Assembly (NCBI GenBank): GCA_945888375.1
Contig: CAMCZZ010000004.1
Coordinates: 112,499-176,498, forward strand
Direction of reading: 5' to 3'
Source: Akkermansia muciniphila
GTDB lineage: Bacteria > Verrucomicrobiota > Verrucomicrobiia > Opitutales > Opitutaceae
DNA: 64,000 nucleotides
The notes beneath the pieces are model-generated. The model saw only the letters and a program-made list of their open reading frames with translations, had not been told where the DNA came from and ran no database searches. This document shows, in pieces, positions 44,582 to 53,800 of this stretch (position 1 is its first letter; every line of letters starts with the position of its first letter). The translations under genes were made by a program, and so were the position numbers.

Positions 44582-47338
44582 TCAAATAGCCTGCCGGCCG
44601 GCGCCGCCGGCAGGTAAAGCGGCGGGGTCTGGCGCCACTTCGGAGGTCGATCCTTCGGGCGTCTCCACGCTGGCCGTGCCGGTGAGTTGCACGAGATCAC
44701 GCAGCGAGACGAAGTGCTGGCTGAGGTCGAAGTCGCCGTCGAGGCCTCCCACCACCTGATTAAAAAGGTTTTTCTTGGACGCCTTGAGCGCCTCGATGCG
44801 CTCCTCGATCGTGCCGGCCGTGACCATGCGATAGACGAAAACGGTGCGCTTCTGGCCGAGCCGGTGCACGCGGTCCACCGCCTGCGCTTCGACCGCCGGA
44901 TTCCACCAGGGATCGAGCAGGAAAACATAGTCGGCCGCGTGCAATGTGATGCCCGTGCCCGCCGCCTTGAGCGAGACCAGCATGACCGCCGCCCCCTCGG
45001 CGGCCTGGAAGGCCTGCACCGGGCGCTGCCGGTCCAGCGTCATACCGGTCAACTCGTGACGCGGCAGATCAGGGAAGTGTTTGAGCAAAGCCTCCTTCAC
45101 CCGGTCGAGCAGCATGACGAACTGGGAGAAAATCACGACCTTGTGGCCGCTGCCGACGATCTCAGCGAGTTTCTCGACCAGCAGGGTGATTTTGCCGGAA
45201 TCGGCCAGCGGCGACTTGCGCCACGGCAGCATATCCGGATCGCAGCACACCTGCCGCAGCCGCGTGAGCAGGGCGAGGAAGCCGAAACTCTTTTCGCGCA
45301 TCGCCGCGCCCACGTCGTCGCCAAGGCGGGAAAGACCCTCGTTGCAGATGCGGGCGTATTCCTCCCGCTGCACATCGCTCAGCGGACAGATGAGCTCCAT
45401 CTCCTGCTTGGGCGGCAGCTCAGACGCCACCTCGGCTTTGGTGCGGCGCAACATGAACGGCGCGAGCTGGGCCCGCAGCCGCGAGAGCGTGCCGGCGCGG
45501 TCGGCAGCGATGGCATTTTCAAAGGCCACGCGGGAACCAAGTAACCCGGGCAAGAGATAACGGAAGATGGACCAGAGATCGAGCTGGCGGTTCTCCAGCG
45601 GAGTGCCGCTCAACACGATGCGATGAGCCGCGCGGATGGCGAAACAAGTCTGGGTGACCTTCGCGTCGGGGTTTTTGATGAACTGGCCTTCATCGAGAAC
45701 CGCGTAGCCGAAGCGGTGCTTGGCCAGCATGGCGCGGTGCTTGCGCAGCTGGGTGTAGCTGGAAAGCCAGATACAAGGCGCGCCGCGGGTGGAAAAATCG
45801 TTTCCGGTCTTGAGGATATCAATCGCGAGCTCGGGGTGGAAGCGGGCGATTTCCTCTCGCCAGACCGGGACCACACTGGCGGGGCACACGATGAGACTGG
45901 GCAGGTCCTCAAGGCGGCGGGTCGCCAACAGGGTGATCACCTGGAGCGTCTTGCCCAGACCCATCTCATCCGCCAGCAAGCCGTGGCAACCCTTGTCCGC
46001 GAGGTGCGCCATCCACTCGACGCCGCGCCGCTGGTAGGAGCGCAGCCGCTCGGGCAAATCCGGCGCGGCCTGCGGGCCCTTCAAAACGCTCTCCCGCCAG
46101 GCGGCCAACTCGGGCGAAAGGGTGAGTTTGAAACGGGCATCACTGAAGAGGGAAAAAATCAGGTAGGGCGACATCGCGCCGTCGCCGTGCGTCTCGGCCG
46201 CGTCTTTTTCCCAAGCGCGCACCACCGCGAGCTTCTCCACCGGCAGCGTCACGATGCCCACGCTCGGGAGAATCACCGGCGTGGTGTTTTTCGCCGTGAG
46301 GGTCTTGACCTCCGCCTCGGTGAGGAGGCGCTCGCCGGCCTTGAAAATCCAGCGGAGATCGAGCGCCGACTCCAGCCCCGCGCCCTTCGCACCACGCCGG
46401 GTGGTGGCGGCGACTGCTTCGATGGTCACATCTTGCGGGCCCTTGAGCAACAGGGCTGAGGCAGGATCGAGATCGATGCCGAAGATTTTTTTCCAGGCCG
46501 GCAAAGTGGAACGCAGGAAATTCGGAATCTCTGGCACCGAACCCAGCAGGTAAACCCCCGTCTCCTGACGATACAGGAAATGCGCTTTGCGGGCGTAGGA
46601 GGCGAGGCCGATGAGCTTGGCGCGCTCCCCCGAGCCGACCGCCGGCAAACCCGGCGCACGCGAGCCCGGCCCGAGCGCAGGCACGCGGGATTTATCCGCC
46701 GCCAGCCACCAGGCGGAAAAGCCCAGCCCCTCCTCGGTGGTGGCAAAAGCCAGCAGCAAAGTGCGCGTGCCCTTGGCCAGAACCGAAGGCGGCGCACTCG
46801 GCGCACTGGAACGCGCCGCACCGATGGCCGCTGGACCGCCCGACACCGCCCCACCCGGCCGCACCGGGGCGGTGCGGCGATCGGGCGCGAGAGCCTTGGC
46901 CGAAGTGTGGCCGTGGCCTGCGCTGGATGACTCCGGAGCAAGCGCCGGCCAATCCTCGGGAAGCGGAGAAATCTCATCCGCCACGAGCTCCTCGATCTCA
47001 TGCAGACCGGCCACGGCGAGAGCCTTGGCGGCATCAAGATCCGTGGAGGAGGAACGCACCGCAAAACCCTTTTCCGCCCACTCGATGACCGCGTATTCAT
47101 CACGCTTGTCGATCCGGCGGTGAACGATGGCATCGGTCGCGGTCAGTTCCAGCTCGCGCACTTCGCCATCACGATAGATGGCGTGGCCCCGTTCGAGCTG
47201 CTCGGCGGTGAAATAGGTCTCCCAGTTGTGCTCCAGCCGGGTAAACCAGAATTCCAGCGAGTGTGGGGTGTAGACGCGCTTCGGGCCGTGGTTTTGCATC
47301 CGCGAAAGGTCCCAACGGAAGGGCCCCGCCGCCTGCAT
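44582..47338 (-). CDS. SNF2-family helicase with degenerate SWIM-like N-terminus
   Basis: 918-aa SNF2 ATPase/translocase. Residues ~35-115 look like a SWIM domain (ERGHAIYRDGEVREL, DEYAVIEWAEKGFAV), but the Cys and His zinc ligands are missing. The helicase core starts near residue 435 with LRSYQRRGVEWMAHL, then motif I DEMGLGKTLQV (~459), motif II DEGQFIKN (~549, the DExH-like DEGQ box), SGTPLENRQLDLWS, the C-terminal helicase half with VFLLDPWWNPAVEAQAVDRVHRLGQ (two blocks, ~825-850) and the closing TIEERIEALKASK. This is the bacterial RapA/HepA-related group of chromatin-like remodelers; target unknown. The downstream end converges on pdhC. It is transcribed with waaA, whose stop lies 7 bases upstream. 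Confidence 0.92.
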   Translation of the reverse strand: MQAAGPFRWDLSRMQNHGPKRVYTPHSLEFWFTRLEHNWETYFTAEQLERGHAIYRDGEVRELELTATDAIVHRRIDKRDEYAVIEWAEKGFAVRSSSTDLDAAKALAVAGLHEIEELVADEISPLPEDWPALAPESSSAGHGHTSAKALAPDRRTAPVRPGGAVSGGPAAIGAARSSAPSAPPSVLAKGTRTLLLAFATTEEGLGFSAWWLAADKSRVPALGPGSRAPGLPAVGSGERAKLIGLASYARKAHFLYRQETGVYLLGSVPEIPNFLRSTLPAWKKIFGIDLDPASALLLKGPQDVTIEAVAATTRRGAKGAGLESALDLRWIFKAGERLLTEAEVKTLTAKNTTPVILPSVGIVTLPVEKLAVVRAWEKDAAETHGDGAMSPYLIFSLFSDARFKLTLSPELAAWRESVLKGPQAAPDLPERLRSYQRRGVEWMAHLADKGCHGLLADEMGLGKTLQVITLLATRRLEDLPSLIVCPASVVPVWREEIARFHPELAIDILKTGNDFSTRGAPCIWLSSYTQLRKHRAMLAKHRFGYAVLDEGQFIKNPDAKVTQTCFAIRAAHRIVLSGTPLENRQLDLWSIFRYLLPGLLGSRVAFENAIAADRAGTLSRLRAQLAPFMLRRTKAEVASELPPKQEMELICPLSDVQREEYARICNEGLSRLGDDVGAAMREKSFGFLALLTRLRQVCCDPDMLPWRKSPLADSGKITLLVEKLAEIVGSGHKVVIFSQFVMLLDRVKEALLKHFPDLPRHELTGMTLDRQRPVQAFQAAEGAAVMLVSLKAAGTGITLHAADYVFLLDPWWNPAVEAQAVDRVHRLGQKRTVFVYRMVTAGTIEERIEALKASKKNLFNQVVGGLDGDFDLSQHFVSLRDLVQLTGTASVETPEGSTSEVAPDPAALPAGGAGRQAI

Positions 47339-47345
47339 TCAACCC

Positions 47346-48632
47346 TTATTTCACTCGGCGCAGAATTGTCGCGATCGCCGCCAGCGTCCGATCGGTTGCC
47401 CCGCGCCCTCCGGCCTGCCAGCGCCGCCCGGCCTCCCCCAGGCGCACCCGCTCGGCCGGCCCAGCCGCAAGTTCGCGCACGCGGAGGGCAAGTTGCTCCA
47501 CATCCGCAACCTTCACCGCTGCGCCGGCGGCGACGAGTTCGCGGGCGATGACGCGGAAGTTGGCCACCCCCGGCCCAAACAACAACGCCCGCCCCTGCGC
47601 GGCCGCCTCCACCGGGGTCTGGCCTTCGGTATGGGGCGGCAGGGTTTTACCGACAAAAACCAGCTCCGCGAGGGTCAACAGGCGGGCAAGTTCACCGGTG
47701 GTGTCCGCCACGGCCACATCGACCTCGCCCGCCGCCGACCCACGCGATCGCAGATGAAACCGCACACCGGCCGCCACCAGCAGCGCCTCGACCTCGCCGC
47801 GGCGCTCGGCGTGACGCGGGACGAGAAGAAGTTTCCAACCCGCCGCCGCGACCCCGCGCCACGCCGCGAGCAAGGCCGCCTCCTCGCCCGGCCACGTTGA
47901 GGCCCCCAGCAGAAGTGGCGCATTTCCCACCCCCAGCTCCTCGCGCCAGCGGGTGCGTTCCCCGGGGGAAAGCTCGGGGGGGGTGGCGTCGAGCTTGAGG
48001 TTGCCCGTCACCTCGATGCGCTCCGCCGCCACTCCGAAGGCCGCAAACCGTTCCGCATCGGCCGCACTCGCCGCCAGCACGCGGTTGAGTCCCCCGACTA
48101 GCAACCGCGCCAGCGGGCCAAGCCGGCGCATCCGGCCAAAACTCCGATCAGAGAGCCGGGCATTGACCGCCACGGCCGGGACGCCGCGCCGGGATGCTTG
48201 GGCCAGATGCTCCGGCCAGCGTTCTCCCTCGGTCAACAAAGCCAGATCCGGCGCCACCACCCGCCAGGCCCGGGCCGAGCAAGGCCAGAAGTCCAAAGGG
48301 AAATAGCCGAGCCCGAGCACCCAGCCCTTGGCCAGGTAACGCTCTGCCGCCAACGCATAGCCGGTGCTGGTCGTGGTGCTGAGATAGACCTCCACCGTCG
48401 GATCCCCCCGCCAGGCCGACAGCAGCGGCGCGACCGCGTTCAACTCACCAACACTCACCGCCTGCAACCAAATGCGACGCACCCCCGAACGCTTGGGCGG
48501 CAAAGCCGGCACCGCCCCGAAACGCTGCCCGAAGTGCGCACCATAGCCGCCGCGCCGCCGCATCCGCCAACCGTAGTAGGGCGCGGCCAGCAGAACCAAG
48601 GGGAGAAAGAGAAGGCGATACAACCAGAGCAT
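47346..48632 (-). CDS. waaA: 3-deoxy-D-manno-octulosonic acid (Kdo) transferase
   Basis: WaaA adds Kdo to lipid IVA in the inner membrane, the first core step of lipopolysaccharide synthesis. The 428-aa product has the N-terminal membrane anchor (LYRLLFLPLVLLAAPYYGW), RRIWLQAVSVGELNAVAPL near residue 52-70, a variant of the ETELWP element (LLTEGERWPEHL), VEVTGNLKLDATP and the GT30 C-terminal part PHTEGQTPVEAAAQG and FGPGVANF. The acceptor-side changes (Gly in ETE) should not remove activity, but this is untested. It lies 7 bases upstream of the SNF2 gene in the same direction. This gene supports a Gram-negative outer membrane. Confidence 0.94.
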   Translation of the reverse strand: MLWLYRLLFLPLVLLAAPYYGWRMRRRGGYGAHFGQRFGAVPALPPKRSGVRRIWLQAVSVGELNAVAPLLSAWRGDPTVEVYLSTTTSTGYALAAERYLAKGWVLGLGYFPLDFWPCSARAWRVVAPDLALLTEGERWPEHLAQASRRGVPAVAVNARLSDRSFGRMRRLGPLARLLVGGLNRVLAASAADAERFAAFGVAAERIEVTGNLKLDATPPELSPGERTRWREELGVGNAPLLLGASTWPGEEAALLAAWRGVAAAGWKLLLVPRHAERRGEVEALLVAAGVRFHLRSRGSAAGEVDVAVADTTGELARLLTLAELVFVGKTLPPHTEGQTPVEAAAQGRALLFGPGVANFRVIARELVAAGAAVKVADVEQLALRVRELAAGPAERVRLGEAGRRWQAGGRGATDRTLAAIATILRRVK

Positions 48633-48741
48633 GCGATAAATCCAAACCGTTTAGGAACCCGAAGCCCCGCGCGCGCTCAAAACAATTCACCGCCCGGCCT
48701 TTTTCCTTGGTCTCCGCCCCGGGTCCGGCGGTCATCCTCCC

Positions 48742-51597
48742 ATGCGCTTCCCCCGCTTCCTCCTCACCGCCACCCTGCTGCTGGCAGGGGCCGTTCTCTC
48801 CCTGACCGCCGGCGATACCCGCCCACCGCTGCTGTTTCCCCCTGCCGCCGGTTCGACCGACCTCGCGCCCGACCCCGCCCTCGTCGCCGGCTTCCTGCCC
48901 AACGGCCTGCGCTACGCCGTCCGCGCCAACCCCGAGCCCCGCGCCCGCGCCGCCCTCCGCCTCGTGGTCGCCGCCGGCTCCCTCCACGAGACCGAGGCCC
49001 AGCGCGGCCTCGCCCATTTCCTCGAGCACATGGCCTTCAACGGCAGCGAACACTACGCACCCGGCACGCTGGTGGATTTTTTCCAGCGCATGGGCATGAA
49101 CTTCGGCGGCGATACCAACGCTTACACCTCTTTCGACCGCACGGTCTATATGCTCGACCTGCCCGACACCCGGCCGGAAACCCTCGCCGAGGGCTTCCGG
49201 GTGTTATCCGATTTTGCCGGCCGCCTGCTGCTGAAGCCCGAGGAAATCGAACGTGAACGCGGCGTGATCCTGGCCGAAAAACTCGCCCGCGATTCGGCCG
49301 ACTACCGCGCCGCTATCGCCGGTTACCAGTTTTTCCTGGGAGCCTCGCTGCTCCCAGAACGCCTGCCGATCGGTGTCGAGCCGGTGCTCAAAACCGCCGG
49401 TCGCGACCAATTTTCGGATTTCTATGACTCCTGGTATCGCCCGTCCCGCCTCGCCGTGATCGCGATCGGCGACCTCGATCCCGCCGCGGTGGAGACCCAG
49501 CTACGCGAGGCCTTCGCCCCCCTCGCCGACCGTGGTCCCGCCCGCGCTGCCCCCGACTTTGCCGCCTCGCCCGATCCAGCCGCACCGCGCTTTGGCCACC
49601 ATCACGAACCGGAGGCCAGCGCCACCACGGTGTGCTTCCAAGTCGTGCGCGCACCCGACCCCGCGCCCGACACCGCCGCGAAACGTCTGCGCGAACTGCC
49701 CCGCGAGCTCGCCTACGCCATGCTTAACCGCCGCCTCGCCGAGCTCGCCAAGGCCGAGACCGCCCCCTTCGTCCGCGCCGTCGCCGGCCACGATGGCTTC
49801 CCCGCCGTGTTCGAGGGCGCCGAGTTTAATCTTACCGCCCGCCCCGGCCAATGGGCCGAAACCCTTTTCGTCGGCGAAAACGAGCTGCGCCGCGCCCTGA
49901 GTTTTGGCTTCCGCGCCGCCGAACTGCGCGAGGCCGTCGCCAGCCTGCGCAACAACCTCGAACAAGCGGTCAAGACCGAGGCCACCCGCCGCTCCGAAGA
50001 ACGCGCCGACGCCTTGGTGGACGCGTTTATCGAAGGCACTATCCCCACGACTCCCGCCGCCAATCTCGCCCTGCTCGGACCCGCCCTCGACCGCGCTACC
50101 GTCGTGGAATGCCACGAAGCCTTGCAGGCCGACTGGAGCAGCCCCGCCGGCCTCCGCGTCGCCGTGATCGGCAACACCGCGCTCGGCGACGGCGCGCCCG
50201 GCTCCGCCGCAGCCGAGGTGGCCCGCGCCTACGCAAACGCCGGGGCGACCGCGGTCTCCGCCCCGGCCGAACGCATCGACAGCCCTTGGGCCTATGCCGA
50301 CTTCGGAACCGCCGGAGCCATCGCCTCGCGCCATCGGGTCGCGGACCTCGAAGTCGAGCAAGTCGTCTTCGCCAACGGCGTCCGCCTGAACCTGAAGCGC
50401 ACCCCCTTCGCGGTCGGCTCCATCTCGCTTCTAGCCCGCATCGGCGACGGCCAGTTGACCGAGCCGCGCGACCAGCCCGGTCTCGCCTTCTTCGGCAACG
50501 TGGCCTTCACCGCCGGCGGTCTGGGTAAACACTCCGACGACGAGCTCCGCCGCATCCTCGCCGGCCGCAACGTCGGCCTGGCCCTGAAGATCGCGCCGGA
50601 CGCGCTGGCCTTTACCGGCGACACCACCCCGGCCGATCTCACCCTCCAGCTCCAGCTGCTCGCCGCCCAGATCTCTGACCCCGGCTACCGCACCGAGGCC
50701 GAACTCACCGCCCGCCGCCAGCTGGAGCCCTTCTATGCCCGCCTCGCCACCGATCCCTCCGGCCCGCTCAAGATTGACGCGCCTCGCCTCCTCGCCGCCG
50801 GCGACCCGCGTTTCGGCCTGCCCCGCCTGGAGGAAGCCCGCGCCCGCACCCTCGCCGAACTCCGCGCCTGGCTCGCCCCCCAGCTCGGTGCCGGCCCGAT
50901 CGAGCTGAGCCTGGTCGGCGACCTCGAGCCCGACACCGCCATCGCCGCCGTCGCCGCGACCTTGGGCGCGCTCCCACCCCGCCAGCCCAAAGCCGCCCGG
51001 GACGAGTTGCGCCGCGTCTCACTCGCCCCCGCCGGGGACCAAGCCCTGACCTACGCCGGCGCGATCCCGAAGGACGTCCTCGCCCTCTTCTGGCCCACCG
51101 CCGACGCCAGCGACATCGGCCGGGTGCGCCGTCTTAACCTGCTCGCCGAGATCCTCGGCAATCGCCTGCTCAAAACCATCCGCGAGGAGCTGGGCGGCAG
51201 CTACAGCCCGAACGCCAGCAACCAAACCAACGACACCTTCCCCGCCTATAATTTCATCGCCGCTCAAATCGTGCTCAACCCCGACGACCTCGCCCGCATC
51301 CGCCCGGCTGTCCTCAGCGTCGCGGCCGATCTCGCCGCCAAGGGTATCGAGGCGGATGAGCTCAACCGCGCCCGCCAGCCCATCCTCACCATGCTGCGCG
51401 AGAGCGAGCGCACCAACGCCTACTGGGTGCGCACCGTGCTCGGCGCCGCCCAGGAACGCCCCTGGCTGCTCGACTGGGCCCGCAACCGCCACGCCGACTA
51501 CGAAGCCGTCACCCTGGAACAGTTAAACGCCCTCGCCCGCGATTACCTCGACCCCGCCCGGGCCATCGTCTTTGTGATCAAACCCGCCGCGCAATAA
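48742..51597 (+). CDS. M16 family zinc protease (exported)
   Basis: 951-aa metalloprotease with signal peptide (LLTATLLLAGAVLSLTAG). The inverted zinc motif HFLEH is at residues 92-96, with the distal glutamate region ERGVILAEKL near residue 172. Two M16 halves (about 40-480 and 510-940) are present; the C-terminal half has no HxxEH and is the usual inactive half, with EELGGSYSPNASNQT near the end. The architecture is that of PqqL/YmxG/insulinase-type periplasmic peptidases. It stands alone, divergent from waaA; the physiological substrate is unknown. Confidence 0.93.
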   Translation: MRFPRFLLTATLLLAGAVLSLTAGDTRPPLLFPPAAGSTDLAPDPALVAGFLPNGLRYAVRANPEPRARAALRLVVAAGSLHETEAQRGLAHFLEHMAFNGSEHYAPGTLVDFFQRMGMNFGGDTNAYTSFDRTVYMLDLPDTRPETLAEGFRVLSDFAGRLLLKPEEIERERGVILAEKLARDSADYRAAIAGYQFFLGASLLPERLPIGVEPVLKTAGRDQFSDFYDSWYRPSRLAVIAIGDLDPAAVETQLREAFAPLADRGPARAAPDFAASPDPAAPRFGHHHEPEASATTVCFQVVRAPDPAPDTAAKRLRELPRELAYAMLNRRLAELAKAETAPFVRAVAGHDGFPAVFEGAEFNLTARPGQWAETLFVGENELRRALSFGFRAAELREAVASLRNNLEQAVKTEATRRSEERADALVDAFIEGTIPTTPAANLALLGPALDRATVVECHEALQADWSSPAGLRVAVIGNTALGDGAPGSAAAEVARAYANAGATAVSAPAERIDSPWAYADFGTAGAIASRHRVADLEVEQVVFANGVRLNLKRTPFAVGSISLLARIGDGQLTEPRDQPGLAFFGNVAFTAGGLGKHSDDELRRILAGRNVGLALKIAPDALAFTGDTTPADLTLQLQLLAAQISDPGYRTEAELTARRQLEPFYARLATDPSGPLKIDAPRLLAAGDPRFGLPRLEEARARTLAELRAWLAPQLGAGPIELSLVGDLEPDTAIAAVAATLGALPPRQPKAARDELRRVSLAPAGDQALTYAGAIPKDVLALFWPTADASDIGRVRRLNLLAEILGNRLLKTIREELGGSYSPNASNQTNDTFPAYNFIAAQIVLNPDDLARIRPAVLSVAADLAAKGIEADELNRARQPILTMLRESERTNAYWVRTVLGAAQERPWLLDWARNRHADYEAVTLEQLNALARDYLDPARAIVFVIKPAAQ

Positions 51598-51635
51598 CCC
51601 CCGCCTCCGCCAAGCTTCACGCTGCGCGGCGACCT

Positions 51636-52163
51636 TTACCGGGCGCCGCCTTTAGGAGCGGGCAGGCCGGCGGGCGACGCGGCGATGGGCGCGACATGTT
51701 TCTGACCGAGAGCCGAGAGAACGGGCCGAGCCAGCGCCAAGGTGGCGGGTATGCTCTTGGGCGCGAGCGGGTGCAATACATGGGCCTGAACAAGGGCCAG
51801 CATCAGAATGAAGCCCGTCACCGCCCCGCCCGCCGCAGCCACCCACCCCTCGGCGTCGCTAGGCAATTGAAAGTCTCGTTTCGCCCGCAAGCTGAGTGCC
51901 CAGCACGCCACCGGCACAAATAAGGCGAGAAACAAGGCTCCATACGCAACCGGTAGCCAGAAGGCCAGATCCAGACTCGCATCCTCTGCGCGCAACTCGG
52001 TGACAGCGCTGCGCCACAGCCGGTCCGCCAGCCGGAAGCCGAGCCAGGCCCCACCCGCCAGCCACCAAGCCGCCAGCGAGCCGAAGCGAGGCCCGGCGAC
52101 GAGCCCGCCACAGAGCAGCCCCACCACCAGCCCCAGAACCATCCAGTCGTTTATGTATTGCAT
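51636..52163 (-). CDS. Small CvpA-like integral membrane protein
   Basis: 175 aa with about four hydrophobic helices: VLGLVVGLLCGGLVAG, SLAAWWLAGGAWLGF, LPVAYGALFLALFVPVACW and the terminal GGAVTGFILMLALVQAHVL. The arrangement, opening with MQYINDWMVLGLVV and a helix ending after a DxxWVxxxxGAVxG motif, resembles CvpA/colicin V production family proteins. The similarity is loose, so treat it as CvpA-like. The ATG at 52163 is favoured over upstream starts, since the gene begins 25 bases after the stop of the GspE-like gene and is co-oriented with it. The C-terminus (KSIPATLALARPVL) is a soluble tail. Confidence 0.62.
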   Translation of the reverse strand: MQYINDWMVLGLVVGLLCGGLVAGPRFGSLAAWWLAGGAWLGFRLADRLWRSAVTELRAEDASLDLAFWLPVAYGALFLALFVPVACWALSLRAKRDFQLPSDAEGWVAAAGGAVTGFILMLALVQAHVLHPLAPKSIPATLALARPVLSALGQKHVAPIAASPAGLPAPKGGAR

Positions 52164-52188
52164 GGCGGCTTGAGAAAAATCGCGGCGT

Positions 52189-53604
52189 TCAACCCTCGAA
52201 AACACCGAGCGCACGCACGGCGTCGTCCACCCAGACGCGACCACTGGCGATCTTGGCGCAGGCGTCTTCGCGCATGTCGGTGAAGCCGCCCGCCGCCAGC
52301 GCCGCGCGCAATTCCTGCTCCGATTCCCCGCCCGTTACCCAGGCACGCACCTTGGTATCCACCCGCATGATCTCGAATACCCCGGTCCGGCCCAGAAAGC
52401 CCTGCTGGCACTTGGGACAGCCCTTGGCCGAAGGTCCCGCCACTCGTTCGGGCAGCGCCACCCGGAGATGAGGGGAGGAGAAAAAAGCCCGCGTATCCGC
52501 GTCAGGCACCGTCCACACCCGGCACGCCGGACACAACTCACGCACCAGACGCTGCGAGATCAGCATGCGCACTGCCGCGGCCAAGACCTGGCGGTCCAGA
52601 TCCAGATTTCGCAAGGCGGTCAAAGCGCCCACCGTGTCGCGCGCGTGCATGGTGCTGACCACCAGATGCCCGCTCATCGCGGCGCGCACGCCGATACGGA
52701 ACGACTCCGGATCACGCATCTCGCCGACAAAGATGATGTTGGGGTCCTGCCGCAAAACCGTGCGCAAGCTCGTCTCAAAGGTCACACCCATCTTCGGGTT
52801 GATGCCAATCTGAGTCGCGTGGGGCAGCGCATATTCAACCGGATCTTCAATCGTTACCGTGTTGACCGACGGGCCGGAGATCTCCTGCAGAAGGGCGTAG
52901 GAAGTGGAGGTTTTACCCGAACCGGTGGGTCCCGCCACCAGCACCAGGCCCTCCGGCTGGCGCAGATGCCGGCGGATGGAGTCGCAGGCCTCGGCGTCGA
53001 GTCCGATCTTGCTCAAGTGCAGCAACGAGGCGGGACGATTCAAAAGCCGTAGCGCCACCTTTTCCCCGGATAGAGCTGGAGAGGTGGCGATGCGCACGTC
53101 CAAGACATGGCCGGAGGCGGGGTCGGTCCAGCGGAAACGCCCGTCCTGCAGTTGATTACGATCGGCGGTATTGAGATCGGCAAAGACTTTGTAGACCGAA
53201 ACCAGCATCTCCCCCGCCCGGCGCTCGCAACGCAAATGCTCCCGCATGAGGCCAAACTGGCGAAAGCGCACCACGTAGCCTTTTTCCTGCGCTTCGAGAT
53301 GGATATCGCTGGCTCCGGCCACGAGGGCGGCCGCTAGTATATCGTGCGCGGTCTGCTCGTAGCCAGCCGGATCCGGTTCGCGGGAACGCAACGCGACCAC
53401 CCAAGCCCACGCGCGAGGCGCCAGGTGCACGACCCAGCCTAGCGGCCCCCCCACCAGACTAAGTGCATTGGCCCACGGTTGCCACTTACTATCCAGCCCG
53501 CTGAGGCGAGCACTCCAGACGGCACCAGTCATCCACCCGCCCAAAAGCACGGCGTCCCAGGCCAACGCAAGTGACTGTGCATCAATAAATACGCTCCAGC
53601 GCAT
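52189..53604 (-). CDS. GspE/PilB-type secretion ATPase with hydrophobic N-terminus
   Basis: 471 aa. The N-terminal ~100 residues are unusual: two hydrophobic stretches (SLALAWDAVLLGGWMTGAVW, ~10-30, and ANALSLVGGPLGWVVHLAPRAWAWVVAL in blocks, ~47-75) in place of the MshEN or N1 domain. Then comes the GspE ATPase: SDIHLEAQEKGYVVRFRQFG, Walker A GPTGSGKTST (~228), Asp box TIEDPVEYALP, Walker B IIFVGEMRDPESF, His box STMHARDTVGAL, and the zinc tetracysteine pair CPAC (~360) and CPKC (~396). The four Cys are the mark of extension-type PilB/GspE rather than PilT. The ATG at 53604 is chosen to begin the first hydrophobic helix. Confidence 0.85.
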   Translation of the reverse strand: MRWSVFIDAQSLALAWDAVLLGGWMTGAVWSARLSGLDSKWQPWANALSLVGGPLGWVVHLAPRAWAWVVALRSREPDPAGYEQTAHDILAAALVAGASDIHLEAQEKGYVVRFRQFGLMREHLRCERRAGEMLVSVYKVFADLNTADRNQLQDGRFRWTDPASGHVLDVRIATSPALSGEKVALRLLNRPASLLHLSKIGLDAEACDSIRRHLRQPEGLVLVAGPTGSGKTSTSYALLQEISGPSVNTVTIEDPVEYALPHATQIGINPKMGVTFETSLRTVLRQDPNIIFVGEMRDPESFRIGVRAAMSGHLVVSTMHARDTVGALTALRNLDLDRQVLAAAVRMLISQRLVRELCPACRVWTVPDADTRAFFSSPHLRVALPERVAGPSAKGCPKCQQGFLGRTGVFEIMRVDTKVRAWVTGGESEQELRAALAAGGFTDMREDACAKIASGRVWVDDAVRALGVFEG

Positions 53605-53800
53605 CGCAGGTAAAAAGAGGAGTGGAGTGATCGACGGAAGGCATAGGCGCGCCCCGAAAAAGCGGGCTGTATGTGGGTGCACAGAGTGCCCCATGTTGTC
53701 AAATGAACCTAGGTGGCCTCAAACTCCGCCATGGCCCACTGAACCCAAGAAGGCAGAACGGGGGAAGGCGATGCTCCGGCCGCCCCCGCCTCAAGTGGCC

